Below the pieces are notes generated by a model, which saw nothing but the letters and a program-made list of their open reading frames with translations, searched no databases and was not told where the DNA came from. A program made the translations under genes and the position numbers. Positions 22,001 to 32,000 of a stretch of 64,000 nt of DNA are shown here, piece after piece. Numbering within the stretch: the first letter of the stretch is position 1; each line of letters begins with the position of its first letter. Source of the stretch: Symsagittifera roscoffensis (lineage: Eukaryota > Xenacoelomorpha > Acoela > Convolutidae). The DNA is taken from the NCBI RefSeq assembly GCF_963678635.1, contig NC_087065.1:65691374-65755373 (forward strand). Reading direction: 5' to 3'.

Positions 22001-25000
22001 AACGGAGTTCGAAGAGACGAAAACACCAAGCAGTTTAGATATGAAACTTAAAGTGATCTCCGGTAAGAGGTTCGGCATGGCGCCGCAGGGAAAGAAGATA
22101 CAGTCGATAATCTCAGTGGCTGGACACCAGGTAATAAGAAATTTGAGTGAACCATCAGAGTTCACTTTAATGCATTTGGACACATATGCAGATTATCTGA
22201 GGCAGGTGGAGCCACGCACTGAGTCGAGAGCTGTGCGAGCACTACTAACGACGGGTGGCCCTCGCATGAAGAAACTTCATGGACGCTACTTGGAGGTCTA
22301 TGGGCCGTATCAAATAATGCTGAACGTGGATGGAATCAGCATCTACACCAGGACTTACATAACAACAGATGATGACCAAATGGGGCAGATCTATTTGGGT
22401 GAAGAGGAACTCAAAGTCCGCAGGATAGGCCATGACGCCATGATGGAACAAGACGCGGTACATATTGGATATGAAGCAGATGTGACAGCACACCTGCTTG
22501 ACACCAACGGAACAAAAATCGGAGTCACAGGGCTTCTGGACACAGGCGCGGTGGTGAGTGTGATGCCGATAAAAACCTGGGAGAGAATGGGCTTCACGCG
22601 GGAAGATTTGATTCCTACGAATCTCCGACTAGCCGCTGCAAATCGAGGAGCTATCTACGTAGCCGGAAGAACACCGGTAACGGTCCTTCACATGGGAGGA
22701 CGGAACCTTTGGATGAGCTTCCTGGTGGTAGAGAATCTGGACGACGCCGACCAATTCATCTTGGGCAGAGATTTTGTCAGGAATTTTGACGTGATGATTG
22801 ACTTGAACAACGGTCTAATACGGATTAGAAACCCGGACCGAAAGTATGTTAAGAGACCCATTAATAGGATAATAACAGATGAAAATAAGGTACCAGTTTT
22901 TTTGGAAAGAAAAGTAAAGTTACAACCAGGACAAGCTGTAGTAGCGATTTTTAGAATGAGAAATTTAAATTCGTTAAGTGATAGTAAACAGGTTTGCTTA
23001 GTACCGAATCCAAATAGTCAGAGTTCGGTGATTTTAGGCCGGAGCTTCTCGGTAACGCGAAACGGACTGTGTGTCAGTGTGTCGTTGAACACACTGGACA
23101 CCACGGTTTCAATCCAGCGTGGAAAGAAGCTTGGTTACGCATTGCCGATGAGGACCGACTATGAAGAGACACAAAACTTGAAGAAATATAGTGTGAAAGA
23201 CTGTCCTTATCATGCCAATAAAGATAAAATTTTAAAGAGGATTGATGAATTAAAATCTATTCGTAAATTGTTTTCAATGAAATCCGAAACGGACGACGGC
23301 TTATCAAGCTGCTCGAATTTTCCGGAACGCCCCTCGTCATATGAACTAGATTCTGACAAACCGGTTTTGCCAGAAATAGAGCATTTAAAAGGAAAAATAG
23401 GTGAGGGAGATTTTGAAAAATTGCGGGACCTCCTAGATCGGAACGCCGAAGTATTTTCAAAACATAAGGCGGACATCGGTTGCTGTAATTTCGTCGAACA
23501 CGAAATCGAACTAGAAGAGGGCGCCGTTCCCCATAGGGAAGGCGCAAGGCGAATGACGCCACATAAATCGGAAGCGTGCCGAGCGGAAATAGAAATGTTG
23601 CTTGAATACGACATGATAGAACCCTCGAAATCACCATGGGCTTGCGGAGTAGTAATGGCGAAAAAGAAAGGGGGGCAGCTTAGATTTTGTTGCGACTTTC
23701 GTTACTTGAACGCGGTAACGATTAAAGATGCGTACCCGATACCGCGAATAGACGAGAGCCTATCCAAACTTGGTGATGCCAAGTTCTTCACCACATTGGA
23801 CTTGGGTTCTGCCTTCTGGCAGGTTCCTCTGCGAAAGAAGGACAGGGAGAAAACCGGATTCGCGTGCGAATTGGGGTTGTACCAGTGGAAGAGGATGCCC
23901 TTCGGCTTGTGCAATGCAACAGCAACTTTTCAAAGGCTGATGGCTCAGGCTTTGACAGGAGTGACCAAAAAGTACGGGAATCTCTTGATGTGCTACGTGG
24001 ATGACGTAGTCATAGCGACACCGACCCTGGAGGATCACATTGACCGGCTCGATGAGGTCTTCGGATGTATGAAAAGAGCAGGCTTGAAATGCAAACCATC
24101 GAAATGTGAAATCCTTAGGGATTCGATCAAGTACCTGGGAAGAATGGTGGACAGGCATGGTGTGAGGCCAGATCCGGAAGCAGTAGAGGCTGTGCTGACA
24201 TGGAAAGCTCCTAGAACGGACACACAGCTCATGAGCTTCCTAGGGTTTGCCAATTACTACCGTGAATTCATTAAAGGATATGCGGACAAGGTGTATCCGA
24301 TGCAGAAGCTGATGCGCAACAAAGGGAAGAAGTTCGAATGGAACGATGAGGCACAAGTTGCTTTCGAGAACATAAAGCGGGAACTGTGCGAAGCGCCAGT
24401 GCTGGGCATGCCTACAGAAAAGGGCATGTATGTTCTCGACACAGACGCATCGGTGGTGGCCATCTCAGGAATCTTGCATCAAGAGCAAGAATGGAACGGA
24501 AGAACGGTTCTCCGTCCCATTGCATACGGCAGCAAGGTCTTGAGTGACACAGAGATGAAATATGGCGCACCGAAAGCAGAAATGTTTGCAGTAGTCACCT
24601 TCGTGGAAAAGTACCGTGCATACTTGGGGAGCGCTCCCTTCAAGTTACGCGTGGACAACAGAGCGTTATCCTGGTTGAAGACCTACTCGATGGATCAGAG
24701 TTATATTGGTAGATGGATAGTAAGATTGGATGGCTACCACATGATAATCGAACATAGGATGCGTGATAAACATCAGAATGCTGACAGTCTCAGCAAGAAA
24801 ACTGAGTTCTATGAAAGATTGGAACAGAAGCAGGCCAATCAGGCGGAAGTAAAGGAGGGATTCTCGTTTCTGGATAAAGAAACTTATGAAGCGCTTCCCT
24901 TAACGAGATGGTTGGATAAGTCGGGACATCCAATTCCGGGGCATCCTGAGTTACCTGTAGAGAAAGCAGCCGAGATAAAGATCCTGTCAAGGGAGGACCC

Positions 25001-26549
25001 GGTCCCCTTGGATTTGTTGCTGCGCTCGAACCTGGTCCAGCAAGAACTCTCTCGCATAAATATAAACAGCCTCTCATTATTGGATAAAACGGTGCAAGTC
25101 ACACCACAAGTGATGCGGATACTGGGTGGATTGTTAGAAAGAGAAGTGACCAGAGATGACCCCGAGTGGACAGCAGCAGTGGCATCGCTAACAGTCAGTG
25201 AGAAAGTGAAGATCATGCCGTCCAGACAACAGCACGAAGAGAACAAGAGGGATTGTAGGACAATAGTTCAGCAACTAGTATCCTCAATACCCCAGGAGAT
25301 TTTAACCAGTACTTCTTACGGACAGAAAGGACGGGAGAGCGGCAAGCAAAAGAAAACTGTCTTCTTTGTAGACCGGGAAAAAGAGGGTGAAGAGGTAGAA
25401 CAAAATCTGCTGCAAGACTATTTGTCCGGGGAGAAGGATGAGGAGAAAAACCAGCGATCACAAGATCAACACCCGGGACAAGGAAATTTGTCCGGGGAGT
25501 CCGAGATAGACGAGAAAATTCCTGATGAGAAACAGGACCTAGAGAACAAAGTTTTGTCCGGGGAGTTCAGATGGATGCGAAGGAAATACGGACATGATCT
25601 GGAGGAGCGTGCAGTCTCCAGCACAACACCTTCGACGGATGATAAGTCAGAAAGCTCGAGAATGAACACCTATTCAGACAGGGATTCGACCTCGGGATCA
25701 GAACTGTCAGAACTGGCGATACACACGCTACTAGTGGAAACTCGGGCGAGAAACCTGGACAGAGAGGTGTACCAGGATCCGGACAGCAATCGCTACCTTA
25801 TACCGAGCGAAAGTGTCTTTGACAACGCAGCGGATGACTTAGAAACAATAGCAGTATCGAAACGTTCGATGAGCTTATTGCCACAGAAAGAGGCAGTCAG
25901 GACTGATCTTCAACCGTTTCAACAAGAAACACAACCGTTGGCGAAGATTTGGTGCGTTAAGATGGAAGAAGACACACATCAGCCCAACGAGCTGAACAGT
26001 CAGATGAGAGTCATGAAGACGTACTTGAAGGCGAGATACAGACTCTCGGACCTTCTAAGGGCGCAGAGAAATGATCGCATGACAAGCAACCTAAAAAGGT
26101 GGATAGAAAACGGTGCACCTGACAAAGGTGATCTGGAAGAAGACAGCTATAGAATCCTGAGACAATACTTCATGCAGAAGGAGGGGAGATTATATCTGAA
26201 CAAGGACGGGATCGTGGCTTGCAGGAGAAGAGAAGAAGACAAGGTCTTATACAAATATAACGCGATAGTGTTGCCGCAACTCTATCAGACAGAACTATTA
26301 TTCAGGTCGCATGATCAGATGGGCCATCAAGGGATCGACAAAGTGTATCAGAGGATCCTGAAGCGCTTTGAGTGGCCTGGGATGAAAAAGGCATGCGAGA
26401 AATGGGTGACAGCATGTCTGTCATGCCAACAGGTCAAGGATCCTAGGAAGTTGCGATTTCCTTTACAATCAATTGAGTCGTCTGAATTCAACGAGGTGGT
26501 GCAGATAGATCACCAGAAGATATGCATGACAGACAGCGGTTACAACTAA
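19062..26549 (+). CDS. Gag-Pol polyprotein (Gag, protease, RT, RNase H, start of integrase), ends at an in-frame UAA
   Basis: A 2,495-codon ORF in one frame. Residues 1-590 are hydrophilic with a coiled coil at about 315-410. Residues about 595-780 are capsid-like (KPRCYKDES...WIEVMKLHF). Two CCHC zinc knuckles follow: C801-C804-H809-C814 and C853-C856-H861-C866. The aspartic protease has LLDTGA with D1160, then FILGRDF. RT runs from about 1,500, with D1545 in CDFRYLN, D1580 in TLDLGSAFWQ and the catalytic YVDD at 1645-1648. RNase H starts with LDTDAS (D1793, D1795). A hydrophilic spacer with three LSGE repeats follows. The integrase zinc domain is H2417-H2422-C2452-C2455, and the first catalytic Asp is D2483. 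Translation stops at codon 2,496, before the second catalytic Asp. Gag and Pol are fused without a frameshift. The first ATG of the ORF is taken as the start. Confidence 0.9.
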   Translation: MSLDKSRIPKRGNSSRKFIPEKQRKTMTDPFVDWFKRSRSDKRGTVSGRMVETRSQKTSEERRELLEVEVNTDHTMNDNQEVNELEGRGRRLASESTPVEQGHDFATSTGTLDREEMSELSDISTEVTATRRSPTDNTMMAGGTGKQTTSSSFSERMKNTFGNIFPFSMGGGAGNDGESQEEEDEEEQGDFGSQVSLNSSIQENEAYVGRETGTMDKVGVVTTISKEANTPGQSKDFTIRTSSEPQPEESRTRGLGNALADPEINNDKTSRQRVKARISTSTKLPGTDRVTPPLVTPLMDNGAALEEALNNIVGSLGEQNEQMSIRMSELERAVHIERESLREEINRNRQEVGRSEKRLKERTDEHMTRNLSRMTREAEQRELRLRADMEKLRIQQEQSLGSLDTKIDAMMERRTQAIMDRLDGLLSSKSGPKEGEPNSGGPSRETRVNFNEHQKRKTNGSTRGRGSSSGYATRGNTAWGPNSRASSTGNRQTSNERPTQSTHATGRSDSGNMGHTSPRRSHMGQAGNAHGDSDCRDAPHTEPSTRCEDTQAGHSRDATAMATAFEPLNRSLETFLTRLSRTNERSEKSRRVFKKPRCYKDESDGCIDTWIEVMKLHFEEEDLSERQECSALTSNLEGTALNCVMAKKQYQRDTAEKIFEILLNRFGSGVQGYQAMMRFEKRRQREDETIDKFLDDLEMLRRRSQPDESNRRMNLAVASKFIDGVKNDELRTMLATHYTPLSTNAPTPEELRLKSKEYLLLKPPSRSGYYKNNYGNFNNGPANQGNNWYKPRDDIDKRRSCANCSSTDHHVSACPAYKQGMKAIGFSLEDEDASELDHEDFMRGVIAKFGPRCFFCNLEGHFKSDCPQFWDAVADIKHPRHEEALSGVKASKARLLSEAEARRKDKPQELAAKKMQAVTEEAREPEPATAADDFKIDYKAAAKDALNRVQQELVTKEIEQKVKLELENEKRQEQLNTFEATEFEETKTPSSLDMKLKVISGKRFGMAPQGKKIQSIISVAGHQVIRNLSEPSEFTLMHLDTYADYLRQVEPRTESRAVRALLTTGGPRMKKLHGRYLEVYGPYQIMLNVDGISIYTRTYITTDDDQMGQIYLGEEELKVRRIGHDAMMEQDAVHIGYEADVTAHLLDTNGTKIGVTGLLDTGAVVSVMPIKTWERMGFTREDLIPTNLRLAAANRGAIYVAGRTPVTVLHMGGRNLWMSFLVVENLDDADQFILGRDFVRNFDVMIDLNNGLIRIRNPDRKYVKRPINRIITDENKVPVFLERKVKLQPGQAVVAIFRMRNLNSLSDSKQVCLVPNPNSQSSVILGRSFSVTRNGLCVSVSLNTLDTTVSIQRGKKLGYALPMRTDYEETQNLKKYSVKDCPYHANKDKILKRIDELKSIRKLFSMKSETDDGLSSCSNFPERPSSYELDSDKPVLPEIEHLKGKIGEGDFEKLRDLLDRNAEVFSKHKADIGCCNFVEHEIELEEGAVPHREGARRMTPHKSEACRAEIEMLLEYDMIEPSKSPWACGVVMAKKKGGQLRFCCDFRYLNAVTIKDAYPIPRIDESLSKLGDAKFFTTLDLGSAFWQVPLRKKDREKTGFACELGLYQWKRMPFGLCNATATFQRLMAQALTGVTKKYGNLLMCYVDDVVIATPTLEDHIDRLDEVFGCMKRAGLKCKPSKCEILRDSIKYLGRMVDRHGVRPDPEAVEAVLTWKAPRTDTQLMSFLGFANYYREFIKGYADKVYPMQKLMRNKGKKFEWNDEAQVAFENIKRELCEAPVLGMPTEKGMYVLDTDASVVAISGILHQEQEWNGRTVLRPIAYGSKVLSDTEMKYGAPKAEMFAVVTFVEKYRAYLGSAPFKLRVDNRALSWLKTYSMDQSYIGRWIVRLDGYHMIIEHRMRDKHQNADSLSKKTEFYERLEQKQANQAEVKEGFSFLDKETYEALPLTRWLDKSGHPIPGHPELPVEKAAEIKILSREDPVPLDLLLRSNLVQQELSRININSLSLLDKTVQVTPQVMRILGGLLEREVTRDDPEWTAAVASLTVSEKVKIMPSRQQHEENKRDCRTIVQQLVSSIPQEILTSTSYGQKGRESGKQKKTVFFVDREKEGEEVEQNLLQDYLSGEKDEEKNQRSQDQHPGQGNLSGESEIDEKIPDEKQDLENKVLSGEFRWMRRKYGHDLEERAVSSTTPSTDDKSESSRMNTYSDRDSTSGSELSELAIHTLLVETRARNLDREVYQDPDSNRYLIPSESVFDNAADDLETIAVSKRSMSLLPQKEAVRTDLQPFQQETQPLAKIWCVKMEEDTHQPNELNSQMRVMKTYLKARYRLSDLLRAQRNDRMTSNLKRWIENGAPDKGDLEEDSYRILRQYFMQKEGRLYLNKDGIVACRRREEDKVLYKYNAIVLPQLYQTELLFRSHDQMGHQGIDKVYQRILKRFEWPGMKKACEKWVTACLSCQQVKDPRKLRFPLQSIESSEFNEVVQIDHQKICMTDSGYN

Positions 26550-26552
26550 GTC

Positions 26553-28664
26553 TTGGTCATGATAGATCACTTCACGAAGTATGCAGAGGCCGTGCCCTGC
26601 ATAACTGCCTCGGCGGAAGAGACATGCGATCACCTGATCAATACGTGGATAGCAAGACACGGATGTCCAATGACGTTTCAATCGGACAATGGAACGGCTT
26701 TCGTAGGCGAGCTTACGAAAGAGCTTATGAGACGGTCACAAGTCGCTCAGGCTCACTCCACGACATACCACCCTCAGACGAATGGCTTAGTGGAAAGACA
26801 GAATAGGACGTTAGTGTCGATGCTGAGGGTATATTGTTCCAGATACATGACCGATTGGGACAGATACCTTCCACAGGTGATGGGAGCTTATAATAGCACG
26901 CAACACTCCACCACTGGGGTCAGTCCACACATGATGCTGACGGGACACGAGAAGTCTTTACCCTTGACATTCTTCTACCCAGAATATGAGGGGAAGAAAA
27001 CATCTCCACAGGTTTACGTGAGGGATGTGATCAGACGTCAACAGGAGTTGAACGATCTGTGTAGACGAAATACTCAGCAAGCACAGGCAAGGCAGAGGAA
27101 AAGATTCGACAAGAAAGCAGCTGGTGCAAAAGCCTACTCGGTGGGAGACTACGTATGGGTATTTCAGAACGTTATACCACCGAAAGGAACAAAGAAGCTT
27201 CTAAAAAAGTGGAGGGGACCCTTCATGATTACAGAGGTGCACCAAGAGGGACGCTTTTATAGACTGAGTACTGGCCGAGCCGCCCACTACGAAAACATCA
27301 AGCCACACAATCCATCGACAGAAGACTGGTGTGTACCTGCAGACATGGATGAAGGGGATTATCTAATGATGGATCCTGCCTGTGAGGTCAATGAAAAAGG
27401 CACCAGGCAGAAGAACGATGGAAACGAAATTGTAGAGGATGGTACAGATACACCGCTGGACCTGGATCCAAACGAACAGATCGAAGCGGACGATGCGACC
27501 TTACCCTACGCAGAGGAAGATTGGCAGGATCCCGAACAGACAGAGATTCCCAAGAACATGGAACCAGATCTTCCGTTCACGATGCAGACTCGTCAGAAAG
27601 ACGGGATGAGACCAAGAAAGAAATACAATCCTTACGGTGACGACTTTGTAGTGGATAGGATAGATCTAAAGAAAATAGTGGAGGAAGTAGTGGGTTTAGA
27701 GGAAATAACCGTGTCACAAGACATTGACATAGTCGATGATCACAACGATGAGTGGGTTGACGACTGGTCGAAACCCGAGGTGGAGTTCGACGATGAGCAA
27801 CAGCAGTCAAACGAACAAGACCTGACGAACCTGCGTGTCTTAGAGTGGCTGAATGAAATGACATCAGACCCTAAAGAGACCAGCGTTACGATTCAAGACG
27901 TAGATCGCGAAAGCGCGAAATACATTAAGACCGAACGAGATGATCCTTCCTGGGCTGCCCAGGAAGGACAACTTCTCATTCCAGCTTCTAATTTTGACTT
28001 AATACCCGGTATGCGATCGACGGGGACGCCGATGGATATTTTTGTCCGGGGAGTGGGGGTAGGACTTACCCACACTGAAAACTTGATAATAAAAAAATTA
28101 AGAATAGCAAGGGAAACAGGAGAGTTAGAAGCAGAAACAGGCGAAGAACCTAAGAAACCTGACATAGGCAGGGTCGTTGAGTCATATTTTAACTTACCAA
28201 ATGAATATTCAAGTAACATAATACTAACAGACAGTGATTTCATACTCACAAACAGAACATGTGCGGTAGCAATCACCGCAGACATGAGTTTTAGGACGGC
28301 GCTAGCGGCAGATTTTAAGAGGGAATATAAAAACGTGGAATTCCTTTGGAAGCAAAGACCAGGGATAGGGGGCGTAGCAGCCTTACCTCCGGCGGTGTCG
28401 CAGATACCGGGAAAGTACTTGTGCTTCTTGGTAACGAGGGCGACGGAGAAGCAGCACGTGGACCCAGAAAACCTAGTCTTGTCTTTGACGAGGCTGAGGG
28501 ACTTCCTTGTGGAAATGGACGTGAAGGAGCTCTCGCTTCCAGTGTACGATCCAAATAGAGGAAGACTGCATCCTCGTGAATTGTACGCGCTTGTACACGT
28601 GATATTCTCTGATACGAACATACAAGTATATCTACATAAGAAATATTACTTAAGTATAGGCTGA
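26553..28664 (+). CDS. Pol remainder: integrase core, GPY/F domain and C-terminal extension
   Basis: This is the direct continuation of gag-pol in the same frame after a single UAA at 26,547-26,549; its first codon is TTG, so it is not an independent start. It holds the remaining integrase residues: D in FQSDNG (26,685) and E in LVERQNR (26,793), 35 residues apart as expected for DDx35E. The GPY/F-like module KKWRGPFMITEV lies near 27,210. About 450 further residues are acidic (IEADDATLPYAEEDWQDPEQ) with KKYNPYGDDFVVDRI and an unrecognised C-terminal part. Without read-through the copy makes no complete integrase. The extension is longer than in ordinary Gypsy elements. Confidence 0.85.
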   Translation: MVMIDHFTKYAEAVPCITASAEETCDHLINTWIARHGCPMTFQSDNGTAFVGELTKELMRRSQVAQAHSTTYHPQTNGLVERQNRTLVSMLRVYCSRYMTDWDRYLPQVMGAYNSTQHSTTGVSPHMMLTGHEKSLPLTFFYPEYEGKKTSPQVYVRDVIRRQQELNDLCRRNTQQAQARQRKRFDKKAAGAKAYSVGDYVWVFQNVIPPKGTKKLLKKWRGPFMITEVHQEGRFYRLSTGRAAHYENIKPHNPSTEDWCVPADMDEGDYLMMDPACEVNEKGTRQKNDGNEIVEDGTDTPLDLDPNEQIEADDATLPYAEEDWQDPEQTEIPKNMEPDLPFTMQTRQKDGMRPRKKYNPYGDDFVVDRIDLKKIVEEVVGLEEITVSQDIDIVDDHNDEWVDDWSKPEVEFDDEQQQSNEQDLTNLRVLEWLNEMTSDPKETSVTIQDVDRESAKYIKTERDDPSWAAQEGQLLIPASNFDLIPGMRSTGTPMDIFVRGVGVGLTHTENLIIKKLRIARETGELEAETGEEPKKPDIGRVVESYFNLPNEYSSNIILTDSDFILTNRTCAVAITADMSFRTALAADFKREYKNVEFLWKQRPGIGGVAALPPAVSQIPGKYLCFLVTRATEKQHVDPENLVLSLTRLRDFLVEMDVKELSLPVYDPNRGRLHPRELYALVHVIFSDTNIQVYLHKKYYLSIG

Positions 28665-29060
28665 GTGATGTGCGAGAGGGTGTTAGGCCAAAGACTAAGT
28701 TGTGTGTAATATGTGAGAGGTGCGTTATGTTATGTTATGTGTTAGGTTATTAAGATCATGGGTAAGTAGGGGTTAGTGACCATGAACAACTAAATGACGA
28801 TCTTGGGAATAGATCCAAAGTTTGGACTGTCCAATCTTAGGTCGAATTCCAAAATTTTAGAAACCAATTGATTTTAATAAATTTTAGGATAAATATCTTT
28901 TTATCTGAACTGTCTTTAAGCAAATTTTAACGATACATATTAAGGTGAAATTGACAGGTGTGACAGTCGTGATTCCTTTTCTAGATCCTGATTGATCATT
29001 TAATTGCTCACTTGAGTCAAAACTTGAAATCGAAATCAAATCAAACTTGGAAAGAACAGT
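28665..29060 (+). other. Intergenic segment between pol and ORF3
   Basis: The 396 bp are AT-rich and non-coding, with an AATAAA near 28,876. No splice acceptor or start signal stands out, so how ORF3 is translated (spliced RNA, own promoter or internal initiation) cannot be told. Confidence 0.5.
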
Positions 29061-32000
29061 ATGGACAATTTCAACCTGGATGAATTGATGGACCTGGCAG
29101 AGGCATATGTAGGACCGATGGTAGATGCGATCTATCGTCGGCTGATCGAACGAGACTTCGCTCTGGAGGACCCAGAGGTGGTCATGTTGCTGACCGCCCT
29201 GATTAACATCTTGGGGCACGACAACCGTGGGGACCGCCCCACGGAAGTCCTGTTGATGGCAGCATATGGAGAAAGAGGAGTACTAGACCGCCCGAACATG
29301 AGAGTGATGAGGTGGAGAAACGGGGCTCTCTCAGGGAGTGACTTGGCGAATGAGCCTGGGTTGGGAAGTTCTAGGACTTACCAACCAGGTGAGATGCCAA
29401 TGCCCTCCAAGCCCAAACCTGGGCTGACGAGAATGCATCGGGAGATGAACAGCGAGGCGACCTCGTCTGGTTCACCACTGAGAGCAGCTGTGCCACCAAA
29501 AGGGGCGAAAGTAACACAGAAGGTTCAGACGAACCAAACCATACAAGATCTGGACGAGATGAACGATCAGTTGAGAAGTACGAAGAAGGAGTTAGACGAT
29601 ATGACGAAGACCATGCTGGCGATGGAGGAAGACCGGGACATGTGGAGAAAGTTGTTTGAAGACTGCAACAAAAAGCAGGGTCAAGAGATCGAACGCTTAA
29701 GGCAGGAATACAAAGAGCGATCGGAGCAGGTGGCGTTGACGACGTCCATTGAGAAAGTGATACCTGCAAGGGATATTCCTCGTGGGCAGTCCCCGATGGA
29801 GCTCTTGACGCCTCGAGAAATGAGTCAAACAACGGAGACACGGCTTCCAGCAGAGACGAACCGAGTAACAATCCCGGATCCTAGTGACACCTTGGGTGAT
29901 CCCGTCGTAGAACAGACAGTGAGAAAACTGATAGAGACCGCTGGACGATTGGTCGCTAACAAGAATGCACCAGGTTCCGGGGTGACTGCACCCTATGGAA
30001 CGATTGACGATACGGGCAGAGTACAACTCTCCCAGACAGTAATCAGACAAAGGATGAGTAACGTGACACCACTCATGGGGAACTCGAGAATCCCAGAGAA
30101 GAAAGTAAGGAAGATGCCAGCGAAGAAAGTGTCTCGTGTAATAGACGTGCAGAAGAATAATCAATTGAAGTATAGTTTCACGGGAGTTCCGGAGACAGAT
30201 CCGAGAGCCTGCTTCAATCGAGCTACCTGGAGCCCGGCTGTGAACCTGCAGCAACCACCACTCGGGACATCTCACCTGATATTGGGAGACAGCTTAGTCA
30301 GAGTGCTGTCGAATTTGAGGACCTCATGGGTCACCACGGTGATGGCCTTTGGAGGCGCGACGATTGCCCAATTATATCGCATGGTGGAGCTGATGAATCC
30401 AGGGAAGATACCCAATGTGATGATCTTAGTTGGGACGAATGACATCTCCAGAGGATCAGATGAGCAGGAAGCACTGTGGGAAGCAATGATGGTGTGTTTG
30501 TTTACTACTCTCTGGCAGAAGTTCAGTTGCGCGGTACTGACCGTTTGCACGGTGCCAATGAACACAAGAAGCCTGACAGTATCAGGAAGAAGGCACAACG
30601 AGGGAGTCATGAGATGGAACAACATCTTGAGAAACCTAGCAAATCGAAACGCCGGAAGAATGATCCTCATGGACATTGAACATGAATTGAGAGCCATGGA
30701 TCAAGCCAGACTGACCACAGATGGCATCCACTTCGACAGTGTCGAAGGACAAGCTTGGTTGAATCGAGTCTTCCAAGAACGGTTGGATGAGCTGGAAGCA
30801 GAACTCTTTGACACAGGAGTGCTGAAGGAAGAGGGAACGGTGAGTGATACGGTGATCACCACCTTTGTGCCTCCTAACCTGGAAACACGCTTGGGTACGG
30901 TCCCAGCCGCCATAAATTACCGGCAACAAAGCTCCAGTGAACCAGGTCGAAGAACAGACGTACAAGAGCGGTTGGGAGAAGCACCGATGAGGAGGACAAT
31001 CCATCCTAGGAAAAGGATAGGACCTGTCAACCAACCAATCGAGGAAGTAGCAGGCACATCCAGATCGGACACTAGATCGGAGACGACGAGTACCAGTCGA
31101 GAGGAGAGACCGAGCAGAGGCTCATTGATGTGGTCGCGATCCATACCGTCTCCTTGGCATATATACAAAGAAGAACTAATGAAGCTGGACCTACAGAGAG
31201 TGAGCTTCATCGAAGATGCAAGGAGGATGCTGAATGGAGCGACGCTATCCGTCAGCAGATTGTACTCGATAACCGGCGTAGACTGGTTGATAGCCGCTAG
31301 CATAAATTTCAGCTCCACGACGGCCTTGAGATTTGCCGACTTGGAGGGACTGCCCTCCAACAACACAATAGGACCTGTGAATGCAAGACCGTTGCAAGAT
31401 GTGAGATTGAACCATGATGAGAGGAATCGTGAAGAATGGCCAGGAAGATTCCTGACGGCGAGAGCGCCGATTGGACAACACGTGAAGATATTTAGGCAAT
31501 TGACGACACCACCTGGTCATGTGAAGGAGAGAGTGTACCCAAAACTAGTGAACCAAGATGGTGATGCCCAGAGATATGGCGGATTGACAGCGATAAAGAA
31601 AGATGAGACCATCTTCGCCGCCTACGACAAAGCAGAGATGAGAAAGGCCAAAATCATGGTAGTAGCGAATTCAGAGTTCGTGTACACCTCTAAGTCTTTG
31701 TTTTGGCCGGACGTCATAATGCTGGCCGCAGTTGACCTAGACCTATTGCAATCAGTGTCATTGGCTATAGGGGTACAAAGGCAGACAGAAATGAACCCGA
31801 TAACGATTGTGTTTGCTGGCATCAATGACCATCTACACAGTAGAGGTTTTCTGAGCAGGCTCAGAGATCCTGCAACAGCAGAAAACGCAGTATGGCCAGC
31901 GATAAAAGACATCCTGGAGTCAATGGGTGAAGTGGTAGACGCGACAAAGGAGGGATCATTCAATAAAGTGACGTTGAGAGTAGTATTTGCGTTGTCTCCG

